From Carboxylicivirga taeanensis (GTDB lineage: Bacteria; Bacteroidota; Bacteroidia; Bacteroidales; Marinilabiliaceae), in contig NZ_JBPUSJ010000002.1 in assembly GCF_051851475.1 (NCBI RefSeq), positions 372,001-436,000 of the forward strand: a stretch of DNA of 64,000 bases. The letters run 5' to 3'. The notes under the pieces are model-generated. The model was not told the origin of the DNA. It did no database searches and saw only the letters and a list, made by a program, of their open reading frames with translations. Below are positions 36,830-45,357 of the stretch, piece after piece. The stretch's first letter is position 1. The number at the start of each line of letters is the position of its first letter. The position numbers and the translations under genes are program-made.

Positions 36830-37156
36830 AGGTTATGAGTTAGATTAGCGGTTTAAGTTATAGTAAAGATACTTATTCGATGTAAAATGCAAAGACTCGC
36901 TAAAGAGCTATCAGCATTATCTCAACGTATGGCGTTTAACATTCAATATAAGTTACAGAAGCATCAATGAAAAATTTAAAAAAATCTATCGATGCTGAAT
37001 GCTGAGCTAAGGTATGAGGTACGACAGGCCTTATTTGGGCATCCTAATTATAGCTGATTACAGCAGGCAGCCATAGGAGCTTTGTCAGCTCCTTGTTGCC
37101 GCTACATTGCTCTACTGGCAAGAATAAAGGTAGGGTTAGTCCCAGATGGGTATTTT
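36830..37156. other. Intergenic region with a hairpin
   Basis: No gene is seen. A nested hairpin, GGAGCT (37076-37081) with AGCTCC (37087-37092), is extended by GGCAGC/GTTGCC at 37066-37071 and 37095-37100. It lies downstream of the DUF481-like gene on the minus strand and could be its terminator, although no clear T-run follows. Confidence 0.45.
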
Positions 37157-37918
37157 TTAGAATTTCAGGCTAAATGAATTATTTACGGTGTAGAACAGCT
37201 GATCAACATCTGGCGGCACCAGGTTGTCGTAATCAAACCGGAGGTACAGTGCAAACGAGAACATTTTGGTTATTTTAACATTAAACTTCGTTTCGCTCCA
37301 GATACGAAAGTCAGCCGGATCGGAATAGTCCGGTTCGTAATAGGTACTGTGCGACAACGATGCGCTAGGCGACATTTGCCAGTCGGTTGATAGCATGGAG
37401 CTGAATTTGACCAAGCTTTTACGGCGCTCATAATCACTGGTTTCGAACAGCTCGTTGAGGTAAATCGTGTAGGCGACTAAAAACAATGAGAATTTCTCCT
37501 TATCGGCTATGTTAAAGCGGGGGCCGCCTCCCATAATATGGCGGTGTTTCAGTTGCTTAACCCGGTTGTATTGATACTGGTAGAAAGCTTCTGCAATAAT
37601 GATTTTATCGGGCACCCAATAATTGTATTTAAACATCAACCCGCCATTGTTTACGTTGCGTTCATCATTAACTTTGCTGTAGCTAATATCCGAGGAAAAA
37701 AGGTAGGTGTTGTCATTGTCGTTGTACTGTAGTTTCAACCTCGACATTAATTGCATCATATCCGTGGTGGTGTGCACAAAATTAAGGCCCAGGTTAACAT
37801 CGCCCTGAAATCCTTTATTGGGATTTTTTGTGCGTCGTTTATCAATGCTAACGATTTGAGCCGAAAGCGATAGGCTAAAAAGAGTTAAAATTAAAATGCT
37901 TGTTAGTTGCTTGAGCAT
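37157..37918 (-). CDS. DUF481-like outer-membrane protein
   Basis: The 253-residue protein has a signal peptide (MLKQLTSILILTLFSLSLSAQ). The rest is repeated amphipathic strands (FQGDVNLGLNFVHTTTDMMQ, FSSDISYSKVNDE, MFKYNYWVPDKIII, FSFALYLRFDYD), typical of the YdiY/DUF481 type of salt-stress outer-membrane barrel. It ends at Phe. The start at 37918 is preferred to 37954 because a -7 box (TATTTTTG) lies between them. Confidence 0.78.
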   Translation of the reverse strand: MLKQLTSILILTLFSLSLSAQIVSIDKRRTKNPNKGFQGDVNLGLNFVHTTTDMMQLMSRLKLQYNDNDNTYLFSSDISYSKVNDERNVNNGGLMFKYNYWVPDKIIIAEAFYQYQYNRVKQLKHRHIMGGGPRFNIADKEKFSLFLVAYTIYLNELFETSDYERRKSLVKFSSMLSTDWQMSPSASLSHSTYYEPDYSDPADFRIWSETKFNVKITKMFSFALYLRFDYDNLVPPDVDQLFYTVNNSFSLKF

Positions 37919-37936
37919 GTCACTACCTTTTTTTGA

Positions 37937-37944
37937 CAAAAATA
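37937..37944 (-). promoter_or_regulatory. -7 promoter box of the DUF481-like gene
   Basis: The minus strand reads TATTTTTG, matching TAnnTTTG, 18 bp upstream of the chosen ATG at 37918. Confidence 0.45.
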
Positions 37945-38040
37945 AGTTTTCCATTGAGATGATGAAAATGTTAGTATTTTCGCTTAGTTGACAGATGTGA
38001 AAAGATGTTTAAAATCATAAAAAATGTATTGTATTAACTC

Positions 38041-38048
38041 TAAATTTG
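38041..38048 (+). promoter_or_regulatory. -7 promoter box of the aminotransferase gene
   Basis: TAAATTTG matches TAnnTTTG and lies 42 bp before the ATG at 38091. Confidence 0.5.
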
Positions 38049-38090
38049 CCTGTCACAGTTCGTAATTAAAACCCTTTAAACAATATAAAA

Positions 38091-39290
38091 ATGCCTACAA
38101 TATCAGACAGAGGACTACAGATGCCGGCTTCTCCCATTCGAAAGTTGGTACCTTATGCAGAAGCTGCCAAAGCTCGAGGTGCCAAGGTGTATCATCTAAA
38201 TATTGGACAACCTGATATTAATACACCCAAAGTGGCTTTGGATGCTATCCGCAATATCGATTTGAAAGTGGTTGAGTACAGCCATTCAGCGGGGATTGTC
38301 AGCTATCGAAAAAAGTTGGCAAAAATGTATCAAAGCATCAATATAAATGTAGATGAGAATGAAATTTTGGTAACAGCCGGCGGTTCAGAGGCCATTACTT
38401 TTGCATTCTTATCGTGTTTAAATCCAGGGGATGAGGTGATTATTCCAGAGCCATTCTATGCCAACTACAATGGATTTGCGGTTTCGGCTGGTGTGGTGGT
38501 AAAGCCCATCCGTTCGAGTATTGAAGATGGATTTGCTTTGCCGGCTATCGAAGAGTTCGAAAAAATGCTTACCCCCAAAACCAAAGCAATAGTTATATGT
38601 AACCCCAATAACCCAACTGGTTACCTGTATTCTCAGGAGGAGATGGACCAACTGAAACAAATTGTATTGAAGCACGATTTATATTTGTTTTCAGATGAGG
38701 TGTACCGCGAATTTTGTTACGATGGGGAGACACATATTTCGGCCATGCATCTTGAGGGGATTGAAAACAACGTGGTGATGTTCGACTCCGTGTCGAAACG
38801 CTACAGTGAGTGTGGTGTGCGTATTGGCGCGTTGGTAACAAAAAATAAGGACATTATTAATACGGCCCTTAAGTTCGGTCAGGCACGCCTGAGCCCTCCG
38901 GGATTTGGACAGATAGCTGCCGAAGCCTCACTTGATACGCCCAAAGAATATTTTGACGAGGTGTATAATGAGTATATCGAACGTCGTAACTTCCTGGTGG
39001 AAGGATTGAATAAAATAGAAGGAGTGTATACTCCAACTCCTAAAGGTGCTTTCTATACGGTAGCTAGGTTACCCATTGATGATTCGGACAAATTCTGTCA
39101 GTGGATATTAAGTGACTTTGAGTATAACGGACAAACGGTGATGATGGCGCCCGCCTCTGGGTTTTACAGTACGCCCGGGGCCGGAAAAAATGAGGTGCGG
39201 ATTGCCTATGTGCTGAATAAGGATGACTTGGGCAATGCTTTACAAACCTTGGAGCAGGCCCTTAAAGTGTATCCGGGGCGCACTATCTGA
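38091..39290 (+). CDS. Class I/II PLP-dependent aminotransferase (aspartate aminotransferase-like)
   Basis: The 399-residue enzyme has the fold-type I aminotransferase motifs: LNIGQPDINTPK near residue 35, YSHSAGIVSYRKKLA, TAGGSEAI (PLP phosphate contacts), NPNNPTGYLYS, and FDSVSKRYSECGVRIG with the Schiff-base Lys. The C-terminal substrate-binding Arg segment is NEVRIAYVLN. It is closest in feel to the AspC/PatA subgroup, so aspartate or another amino acid is the likely donor, but specificity cannot be fixed. It is followed by a 13-bp stem-loop. Confidence 0.9.
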   Translation: MPTISDRGLQMPASPIRKLVPYAEAAKARGAKVYHLNIGQPDINTPKVALDAIRNIDLKVVEYSHSAGIVSYRKKLAKMYQSININVDENEILVTAGGSEAITFAFLSCLNPGDEVIIPEPFYANYNGFAVSAGVVVKPIRSSIEDGFALPAIEEFEKMLTPKTKAIVICNPNNPTGYLYSQEEMDQLKQIVLKHDLYLFSDEVYREFCYDGETHISAMHLEGIENNVVMFDSVSKRYSECGVRIGALVTKNKDIINTALKFGQARLSPPGFGQIAAEASLDTPKEYFDEVYNEYIERRNFLVEGLNKIEGVYTPTPKGAFYTVARLPIDDSDKFCQWILSDFEYNGQTVMMAPASGFYSTPGAGKNEVRIAYVLNKDDLGNALQTLEQALKVYPGRTI

Positions 39291-39341
39291 TGCGTTGATA
39301 TGACCGTATGAGGCCGGTACGGGCTCATAAACTTTTTTAAA

Positions 39342-39379
39342 CAACGGGTAACTGGTGGCTAAGCTGCAGTTACCCGTTG
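39342..39379 (+). terminator. Stem-loop after the aminotransferase gene
   Basis: CAACGGGTAACTG (39342-39354) and CAGTTACCCGTTG (39367-39379) are perfect 13-bp complements with a 12-nt loop. The sequence after it is AT-rich but not a T-run, so termination strength is uncertain. Confidence 0.6.
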
Positions 39380-39420
39380 ACTATTTAATTGGTGGCTCAT
39401 TATTCTTTCCCGTCTTTTTC

Positions 39421-39428
39421 TAACTTTG
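39421..39428 (+). promoter_or_regulatory. -7 promoter box of the LolC/E-like gene
   Basis: TAACTTTG matches TAnnTTTG and is 16 bp before the TTG start codon at 39445. Confidence 0.5.
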
Positions 39429-39444
39429 TACAAAATCATGCACA

Positions 39445-40689
39445 TTGAATATCGAACTTTTTATTGCGAAAAAAATTGCGTCAGGCGGTCTTGTTGGTAA
39501 AAAACTGGCCGGTCCAGTTATCAAAGTTGCTACCTTGGGTATCATCCTGGGGATGGTGGTCATGATCATCTCGTTGGCAGTAGGCTTCGGCTTTAAGGGG
39601 GAGATACGAGAGAAAATCAGTGGCTTTGCTTCGCACATTCAAATAATGAGCTACGATTACAATTATTCGCCTGAAACCAATCCAATTACAATTGATTCAT
39701 CGCTCGAGGAAAGTATACAAGAAATTGAAGGGGTTAGCTATGTGCAGCGCTTCGCAACAAAGCCAGGTATCATAAAAGCCAATGAACTAATTCAGGGAGT
39801 CGTTCTCAAAGGGGTTGACAGCAGCTATGACTGGGAGTTTATTCAGTCCATTCTGGTGGAAGGGCGTTTGCCGGTTTTTACCGATTCCATTCGTTCGGAT
39901 GAGGTGCTTGTTTCTGAGGATATAGCACGACTGTTAAACTTGAGTGTGGGTGACGATATTCGCATGTATTTTATTCAGGACAGAGCCCTTGCCAGACGTT
40001 TCACCATAACCGGTATCTATAACTCGCATTTCCCTGAGTACGATAAACTCTTCGCATTCGTTGATCTTCGCCACATACAAAAGCTCAATGGTTGGGAAGC
40101 CAATCAAATTTCGGGTTATGAAGTGGGAGTGACATCTTTTGATTTAATGCATCCGGTGAACGATGCAATTTATTACCTGACCAGTGCCCGAATTGAAGAA
40201 AACGGAACCATGCTGCGGAACCGAACCATAGAACAGTTGCAGCCCCAGATATTTGGCTGGCTCGATTTGCTCGATACCAATGTGTATGTCATTTTAGTTC
40301 TCATCATATTGGTGGCGAGTTTTAATATGATATCTGGTATTCTCATCCTCATCCTTGAACGTACCAATATGATTGGTATTCTTAAGGCTTTAGGAGCCGA
40401 AGACTGGAGTTTAAGAAAAGTCTTTGTTTACCTTTCAGGGTTTATAATTGGCCGGGGTTTATTATGGGGAAATATCATCGGGATATTGTTATGCATCGTT
40501 CAGCATTACACTCAAATAATCACGCTTGATCCCTCAAGCTATTACCTGTCCACAGTGCCCATTTACATTACGCCCCTTGATTTATTTCTACTCAATGCCG
40601 GCGTTTTGTTCATCACCATGGGAATGATGCTGGGGCCATCGTATCTGGTCTCCCGAATTCTTCCGGTGCGGGCCATTCGATTTAATTAA
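39445..40689 (+). CDS. ABC transporter permease of the LolC/LolE (FtsX-like) type
   Basis: The 414-residue inner-membrane permease probably belongs to a lipoprotein-release system. One helix near the N-terminus (VATLGIILGMVVMIISLAV), a periplasmic MacB-like domain (~55-265) and three C-terminal FtsX helices (VILVLIILVASFNMIS onward, with IGILKALGAEDWSLRKVF) give the LolC/E topology. The start codon is TTG, giving the family-typical N-terminus MNIELFIAKKIASG. A nearby ATG at 39438 is out of frame. The ATPase partner is not in the window. Confidence 0.88.
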   Translation: MNIELFIAKKIASGGLVGKKLAGPVIKVATLGIILGMVVMIISLAVGFGFKGEIREKISGFASHIQIMSYDYNYSPETNPITIDSSLEESIQEIEGVSYVQRFATKPGIIKANELIQGVVLKGVDSSYDWEFIQSILVEGRLPVFTDSIRSDEVLVSEDIARLLNLSVGDDIRMYFIQDRALARRFTITGIYNSHFPEYDKLFAFVDLRHIQKLNGWEANQISGYEVGVTSFDLMHPVNDAIYYLTSARIEENGTMLRNRTIEQLQPQIFGWLDLLDTNVYVILVLIILVASFNMISGILILILERTNMIGILKALGAEDWSLRKVFVYLSGFIIGRGLLWGNIIGILLCIVQHYTQIITLDPSSYYLSTVPIYITPLDLFLLNAGVLFITMGMMLGPSYLVSRILPVRAIRFN

Positions 40690-40942
40690 AAATTACTGTC
40701 CGTTAAGGATACACGGATGTACGTATTCGGACGAATACTTTAACGTTGCAACTCTGTAAAAATTTTTATGGTGTTTGTATTGTAATTTTATTGCCTTTAA
40801 TGAACCTTGATAATCAAGGCATTAATCTAATAAGTACACTATTTTTTTATTCGCTCGGAGATAAATTAGCTAAAATGGTATGGTTGTTGATTTAACACGA
40901 CCAAATACTTAATTAAGGTTTAAGTTAATAAATGGGACAAAT
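40690..40942. other. Intergenic region rich in palindromes, possible non-coding RNA
   Basis: Two inverted repeats are visible: CGTTAA/TTAACG (40701-40706, 40740-40745) enclosing GTATTCG-GA-CGAATAC (40723-40738), and CCTTGAT-A-ATCAAGG (40805-40819). They precede an isolated strong terminator at 40943. No ORF is convincing. An independent small transcript is possible but unproven. Confidence 0.4.
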
Positions 40943-40966
40943 AGCCGGGAACGCCCGGCTTTTTTA
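40943..40966 (+). terminator. Intrinsic terminator
   Basis: AGCCGGG-AACG-CCCGGCT followed by TTTTTT is a textbook intrinsic terminator. It lies 253 bp past the LolC/E-like gene stop, which is far for that gene and hints at a separate transcript ending here. Confidence 0.85.
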
Positions 40967-41047
40967 TGCCCAAAATTCAGCAGAGCCATAGGATTAATCG
41001 TTACAATTCCTTAACTTAAAAGAGAACAAACAAGCTGGTTGATGAGT

Positions 41048-41055
41048 TACTTTTG
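41048..41055 (+). promoter_or_regulatory. -7 promoter box of the NUDIX gene
   Basis: TACTTTTG matches TAnnTTTG and lies only 7 bp before the ATG at 41063, so the transcript could be leaderless or start at the second ATG (41069). Confidence 0.4.
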
Positions 41056-41062
41056 TAGGTAA

Positions 41063-41749
41063 ATGACAATGGACAAGGAAATAAAACTGCTGACACAGGC
41101 ACTTACAGGTCCGCTTCCTGGTGTTGATGCACAGAGGCGAATGTCACCTTCGGTGCGTGCCACTCATGTTACAAAATACGATTGTACACAGGCACGTTCC
41201 AGTAGTGTGCTTATTCTGCTTTATAAAAAAAATGGGCAATGGTTCATTCCTTTGATACAACGCACTAAATACGAAGGAGCACACAGCGGGCAAGTGAGTC
41301 TGCCGGGTGGTAAATGTGAAGAGAGTGATTTTTCATTTTTAGATACAGCACTGAGGGAGGCTGAAGAGGAGGTAGGTATTAACCGAAACGATCTGACATT
41401 TATCAGTGAGATGAGCTCGCTGTACATACCCAACTCGAATTTTATTGTGTATCCTCAGGTGTGCATAACCAGAGAATTACCTGTTTTTGTTCCAGATCTG
41501 CGCGAGGTGGAAACAGTAATAGAAGCGCCATTGAACCGCTTGCTGGCTCCCGATACCATCCATCGCTTTACCCGCACAATTAACGGTATAGTGGTAAACG
41601 CTCCTTTTTATAAGATCGATGATTATGTCATTTGGGGTGCAACCGCTATGATACTGAGTGAGTTTCTTGCCCTTATTGCAGCTTGCGAATTATTTGCTAA
41701 TCCGCAAGCACATTTTTATAATGAGTATAACGCTCCAGAATGTCACTAA
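41063..41749 (+). CDS. NUDIX hydrolase, CoA pyrophosphatase-like
   Basis: The 228-residue hydrolase is likely to cleave the pyrophosphate of CoA or its derivatives. The signature preceding the Nudix box, HSGQVSLPGGKCEESD, and the box core TALREAEEEVGI match the NudL/PCD1 CoA-hydrolase subgroup. The usual Nudix Glu upstream is replaced as is normal for that group. A start at MDKEI (41069) is equally possible. The 3' end overlaps the convergent mltF gene by 53 bp. Confidence 0.87.
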   Translation: MTMDKEIKLLTQALTGPLPGVDAQRRMSPSVRATHVTKYDCTQARSSSVLILLYKKNGQWFIPLIQRTKYEGAHSGQVSLPGGKCEESDFSFLDTALREAEEEVGINRNDLTFISEMSSLYIPNSNFIVYPQVCITRELPVFVPDLREVETVIEAPLNRLLAPDTIHRFTRTINGIVVNAPFYKIDDYVIWGATAMILSEFLALIAACELFANPQAHFYNEYNAPECH

Positions 41750-43112
41750 CATAGTGGAAAGGCTCTTCTCCCCGGCAATAGCCATATTTAACAACCGGAT
41801 CGTTGTAAAACGACGGCTTGGACTTATTTAGCAGGTAGTAATCTACGTTGTCTTCCCATATGTAGGGATTCTTATTATTTTTTTCAGCTAGCCGCATGGC
41901 GTCTTCTACATGGCCCGGCCCCACGTTATAGGCCGCTAAAACAAATTTCAACCGCTCCTTAGGGTCGCTTATCTTATCAGCAAAACGCTTATCCAGCCAT
42001 ATTAAAAACTTCAGGCCACCCTGTATATTATCTTTTGGGGAGGTAATTTCCTCTACACCAAAGCTTTCGGCCGTTTGTGGCATGAGCTGCATCAGCCCCA
42101 CGGCACCGGCCCAACTCTCAACCTCTGGTAGAAAGCGCGATTCCTGATAGATGAGTGCTGCAATTAGTCGCCAATCCCAATTGTACTTAGCACTCTCTTC
42201 TTTGATGATGGCATCGTAATCCGATACAACACCACCTTTGATAGAGTGAAAATTGGCATTGACTAAATGGGTGGAACGCTTGTTGATAAAGTACTTTCGG
42301 TATATGCGTTTGTATTGATTAGTTTTCTTAAAGTTTATCAGCCAGTTGTCCACTAGATCTTTCAGGTTTTTGGCACTAGGGCGAACGGCCCAGGCTATTT
42401 TTTGCGGAAAACTAACGGCTGTTTCAATATCAATGTTATCATAGAAATTGAGATTGATACGTGCCAGGTTCTCGTCGCATACCGTATAAGGGATCTCTCC
42501 ATTGGCCACAAGGGCAATGAGCTGCTCCACTTCGTAATCGGGTATTTCAACAATGTGGATGCTGTCGCCAATTTCATTACCCAAGCTTTTCAGGCGCGAT
42601 ACATAGGCCGAGTTTTCCTGTACATATATGGTTTTTCCTCCCAGATCTATTTGGTTGCGTATCAGCTCTGTTGCTTTGGATGGCTTATCATCTCCCGTCG
42701 ACTTCTGTTGCACCAATACCTGGTGGGTTACACAGTGTGGTTCGGTAAAGGCCACCTGGTGGCTTCGGTCGCGTGTAATTGTTAGATTGGTGGCAATAAG
42801 GTCGATATCTCCCTTTAGCAGGCTTTCGAAATTCTGTTCCACATCGTTGGATACAACAATCTCCAGTTTGAGCCCCAGCGTATTGCTCAATGCTTGCAGC
42901 AGTTCAAGCTGGTAGCCAAGCGGGCGACCTCTGTAAACAAAGTAGTTGGTGGAGTTGTAGTCGGTTACAACCCTGATTTTACCTCTTTTTATTATTTCAT
43001 CCAAATCCATGGCAACAGCGGCTTCCTTTTGCTTTGCTGTTTTCTTTTCCTTATCAACAACGCAGGCAGATAAGCTGATAGCCAGAATTAATAAAAGGAC
43101 AATTTTTTGCAT
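41697..43112 (-). CDS. mltF: Membrane-bound lytic murein transglycosylase F
   Basis: The 471-residue lipoprotein has the lipobox LSAC with acylated Cys17. An extracellular solute-binding (SBP_bac_3) domain (~45-270: IKRGKIRVVTDYNS, YQLELLQALSNTLGLKLE) precedes the SLT catalytic domain (~300-440), with catalytic Glu324 in YQESRF and then GAVGLMQLMPQTAESFGV and AAYNVGPGHVEDA. This order is diagnostic of MltF. It is outer-membrane-anchored by acylation in homologues. Its own promoter is visible upstream. Confidence 0.94.
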   Translation of the reverse strand: MQKIVLLLILAISLSACVVDKEKKTAKQKEAAVAMDLDEIIKRGKIRVVTDYNSTNYFVYRGRPLGYQLELLQALSNTLGLKLEIVVSNDVEQNFESLLKGDIDLIATNLTITRDRSHQVAFTEPHCVTHQVLVQQKSTGDDKPSKATELIRNQIDLGGKTIYVQENSAYVSRLKSLGNEIGDSIHIVEIPDYEVEQLIALVANGEIPYTVCDENLARINLNFYDNIDIETAVSFPQKIAWAVRPSAKNLKDLVDNWLINFKKTNQYKRIYRKYFINKRSTHLVNANFHSIKGGVVSDYDAIIKEESAKYNWDWRLIAALIYQESRFLPEVESWAGAVGLMQLMPQTAESFGVEEITSPKDNIQGGLKFLIWLDKRFADKISDPKERLKFVLAAYNVGPGHVEDAMRLAEKNNKNPYIWEDNVDYYLLNKSKPSFYNDPVVKYGYCRGEEPFHYVSDILERYTHYKNVLAD

Positions 43113-43135
43113 AATAAGCTTGTTAAAATCAGGTG

Positions 43136-43168
43136 CAAAGTTAATTAATTGAACTGATTAAAAGCCAA
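43136..43168 (-). promoter_or_regulatory. Promoter of mltF
   Basis: The minus strand reads TTGG, 21 nt, then TAACTTTG: both elements of the Bacteroidota sigma consensus. The -7 box is 23 bp upstream of the ATG. Confidence 0.6.
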
Positions 43169-43181
43169 TTAAGTTGCTTCT

Positions 43182-45206
43182 TTAGTCATAAAAATTCCAG
43201 GATACGCCAAATTTTAAGTTGCGCGGGTTGCCCGGATACTGATAGGTTGAGTAGTAGGGTTCTGCCGGATAGCCTTGGTTAACGTGGTCTAATTTAACGT
43301 AGATACGTGCTCTTTTCAGCTGTAGGTTAACAAATGCATCGATGAATGGATAATTACCTACTTTTTGCTCCGTTTGGTTAACAAACTGGCCGCTCGCTGG
43401 CATGTACTTGGGAGCATAATACTCGGTATTATAGCGGGCATCAAATCCAATCTGAAAATGTAATACTTTAAAGAGGGTGTTTTGGTAATAGGTAGAGTTA
43501 TAAAGACTCACCAAGGGTACCGGAATGTACTCCTCATCGCTGGTGTATTGAACAACCACATCATTAACGAAGTGAACGCGTCCAAATATAAAGTGCTTTT
43601 TTAATCGAGCATTTAAAACTTGCAGCACTGTGCTGGTCTGATACGGCATACCGTCTGCTTTCCAGTAGATGTGTTCAGTGATTAGATTCGCCCCACCACT
43701 TAACTCAAAGCGTCGGGTCGGAATTCTTATACCTCCCTGAATGCGAATGCTTTTTACCTGGTTAAAGTCATTTGACCATTGCAGGTGGTTGGAGAAGTAT
43801 TGGTTTTCAAACAGCTCCGGCTGACGCAGGTAAATACCTCCGTTGGCAAAAAAGCCGGCTGTATCTTTGCGAATCCTAAATTGGGAGTTAAGGCTTCCGG
43901 TTATTTCCGAATCGCCGGCACGGTAGCCCTGAAAGTAGAGCTTTACACCCGCATTCCACCAGAAATTATCGCCCAGATTCTTAAATATCTGACCGCCTAT
44001 TGCAGAAGTAATCAGCGTAGAGTCTTGTGTTTGGTAGTTTGGGATTTCTTTCCCGCTATCGTCCAACAGCTTGTTGGTAGCTTGTGGCATTTTATACTGC
44101 CTCACATCATTTGTAATGTAGGCTCGTAAACCGAATCGCAGTAATGAGTTAGCTTCCTCATTAAATTTTATCTGAAAGGTATTACTCAGGTTGCTGTAGG
44201 TTGAATTATCTCTTGTTTGTAAGGAGTCCCTGTAATAAATTGGGTAAAAAGGATTTTCAGTTTGGTAAAAGAAGGGTAAATCGGCGATGTTATATTCGTG
44301 TTCTCCCTGGTCGAATTTGAAGGTATGGTAGATGGTGCTAACCGGCAATTGGGTGGTGGTAGAGTCGTTTTGACGCACATTAATGTTCCCAATCGATAGT
44401 GAATGGTTGTAAAAGAATTGATAATTTGTGATTTTGTGTTTGGCCTTGTCATCAAAATTCATTGGGATTTCTCTGGGATCCAATTCGGGCCAGTTTATGT
44501 CGGTTGCGTCGAGACTTATCCCACCATTCTCCTGGTTGTTAATAAGGGCGTATATAAATGCGGTGTGCATGTTGTAGCGCCGGCCATTGTAACTGCTCCA
44601 GAATTTAAAGTTCTGATTCTCTGCTTTTTGATATTGGTATTGCCCAATCGAAGAACTCAACTGGTACTGAATCCCCACATTTGTTTTTTTGTTAATGTTT
44701 TGCGTATACAGGGCACTGATGTATTCTTCCGAATAGCTTTTGGGGCCACCAAAATGATAGGTGAGGTTTACAAATGGGGTTTTGGTATTGTAAAAATGTA
44801 GCTTTTCCGGCTGTGGCAGGTAGGTCAGAAACGAGTTGTAAAACAGGTTTCCATAATATCTTTGCTGCTCACTAAATATCATGGACTGGTGGGCACTTCC
44901 CATATTTCCGAGCCATGCCTGTGCGATGCTGCGCTTAAAAATGGGGTTGTAAATCTGGTACCCATTGCTGATGGTGTCGACGGCTACTGTATCGCTAAAC
45001 GTGAAATCATCCCTTAGATGCCAGGTTCGCACATCGGCAGGGATGTATTCCGATTTTGCTTTAGATTCATCATTGGCGGATTCTCCTAATTGCTGTCCCC
45101 GACCCATTTGGTCCGGACCATTAAGGGTTCTTTGTGCCAAGCTGGCAGAGGCAAAGGAGATACTTATTATTAAAGTTAGAAGGTATTTGTTGAAATTAAA
45201 TTCCAT
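43182..45206 (-). CDS. Putative porin (PF14121-type)
   Basis: The 674-residue outer-membrane barrel has a signal peptide (MEFNFNKYLLTLIISISFASASLAQ). The mature protein has motifs I associate with the Bacteroidota 'putative porin' family: WLGNMGSAHQSMIF, FVNLTYHFGGPKSYSEEY, the many aromatic strand ends, and a C-terminal LKFGVSWNFYD. The start at 45206 was chosen because a -7 box sits upstream at 45269 and the longer frame to 45341 lacks sense. The substrate is unknown. Confidence 0.87.
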   Translation of the reverse strand: MEFNFNKYLLTLIISISFASASLAQRTLNGPDQMGRGQQLGESANDESKAKSEYIPADVRTWHLRDDFTFSDTVAVDTISNGYQIYNPIFKRSIAQAWLGNMGSAHQSMIFSEQQRYYGNLFYNSFLTYLPQPEKLHFYNTKTPFVNLTYHFGGPKSYSEEYISALYTQNINKKTNVGIQYQLSSSIGQYQYQKAENQNFKFWSSYNGRRYNMHTAFIYALINNQENGGISLDATDINWPELDPREIPMNFDDKAKHKITNYQFFYNHSLSIGNINVRQNDSTTTQLPVSTIYHTFKFDQGEHEYNIADLPFFYQTENPFYPIYYRDSLQTRDNSTYSNLSNTFQIKFNEEANSLLRFGLRAYITNDVRQYKMPQATNKLLDDSGKEIPNYQTQDSTLITSAIGGQIFKNLGDNFWWNAGVKLYFQGYRAGDSEITGSLNSQFRIRKDTAGFFANGGIYLRQPELFENQYFSNHLQWSNDFNQVKSIRIQGGIRIPTRRFELSGGANLITEHIYWKADGMPYQTSTVLQVLNARLKKHFIFGRVHFVNDVVVQYTSDEEYIPVPLVSLYNSTYYQNTLFKVLHFQIGFDARYNTEYYAPKYMPASGQFVNQTEQKVGNYPFIDAFVNLQLKRARIYVKLDHVNQGYPAEPYYSTYQYPGNPRNLKFGVSWNFYD

Positions 45207-45268
45207 ATGAAAGGAGCAAAGTGTTTGCATTAATACTTGGTTAGGGAGTGGGATAACCCAACTGCAAA

Positions 45269-45276
45269 CAAATATA
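45269..45276 (-). promoter_or_regulatory. -7 promoter box of the porin gene
   Basis: The minus strand reads TATATTTG, an exact TAnnTTTG match, 62 bp before the chosen start. Confidence 0.55.
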
Positions 45277-45327
45277 GACAAAAAGTTTTCAACTCGGTTA
45301 ATCACTTGAATGGTGTGAACCGATAAA

Positions 45328-45354
45328 AAAGAAGCTATCATTGATAGCTTCTTT
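45328..45354 (-). terminator. Intrinsic terminator of der
   Basis: AAAGAAGCTATCA and TGATAGCTTCTTT form a perfect 13-bp palindrome with one central base. On the minus strand it runs into TTTTTT. It lies just past the der stop at 45358. Confidence 0.8.
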
Positions 45355-45357
45355 AAT

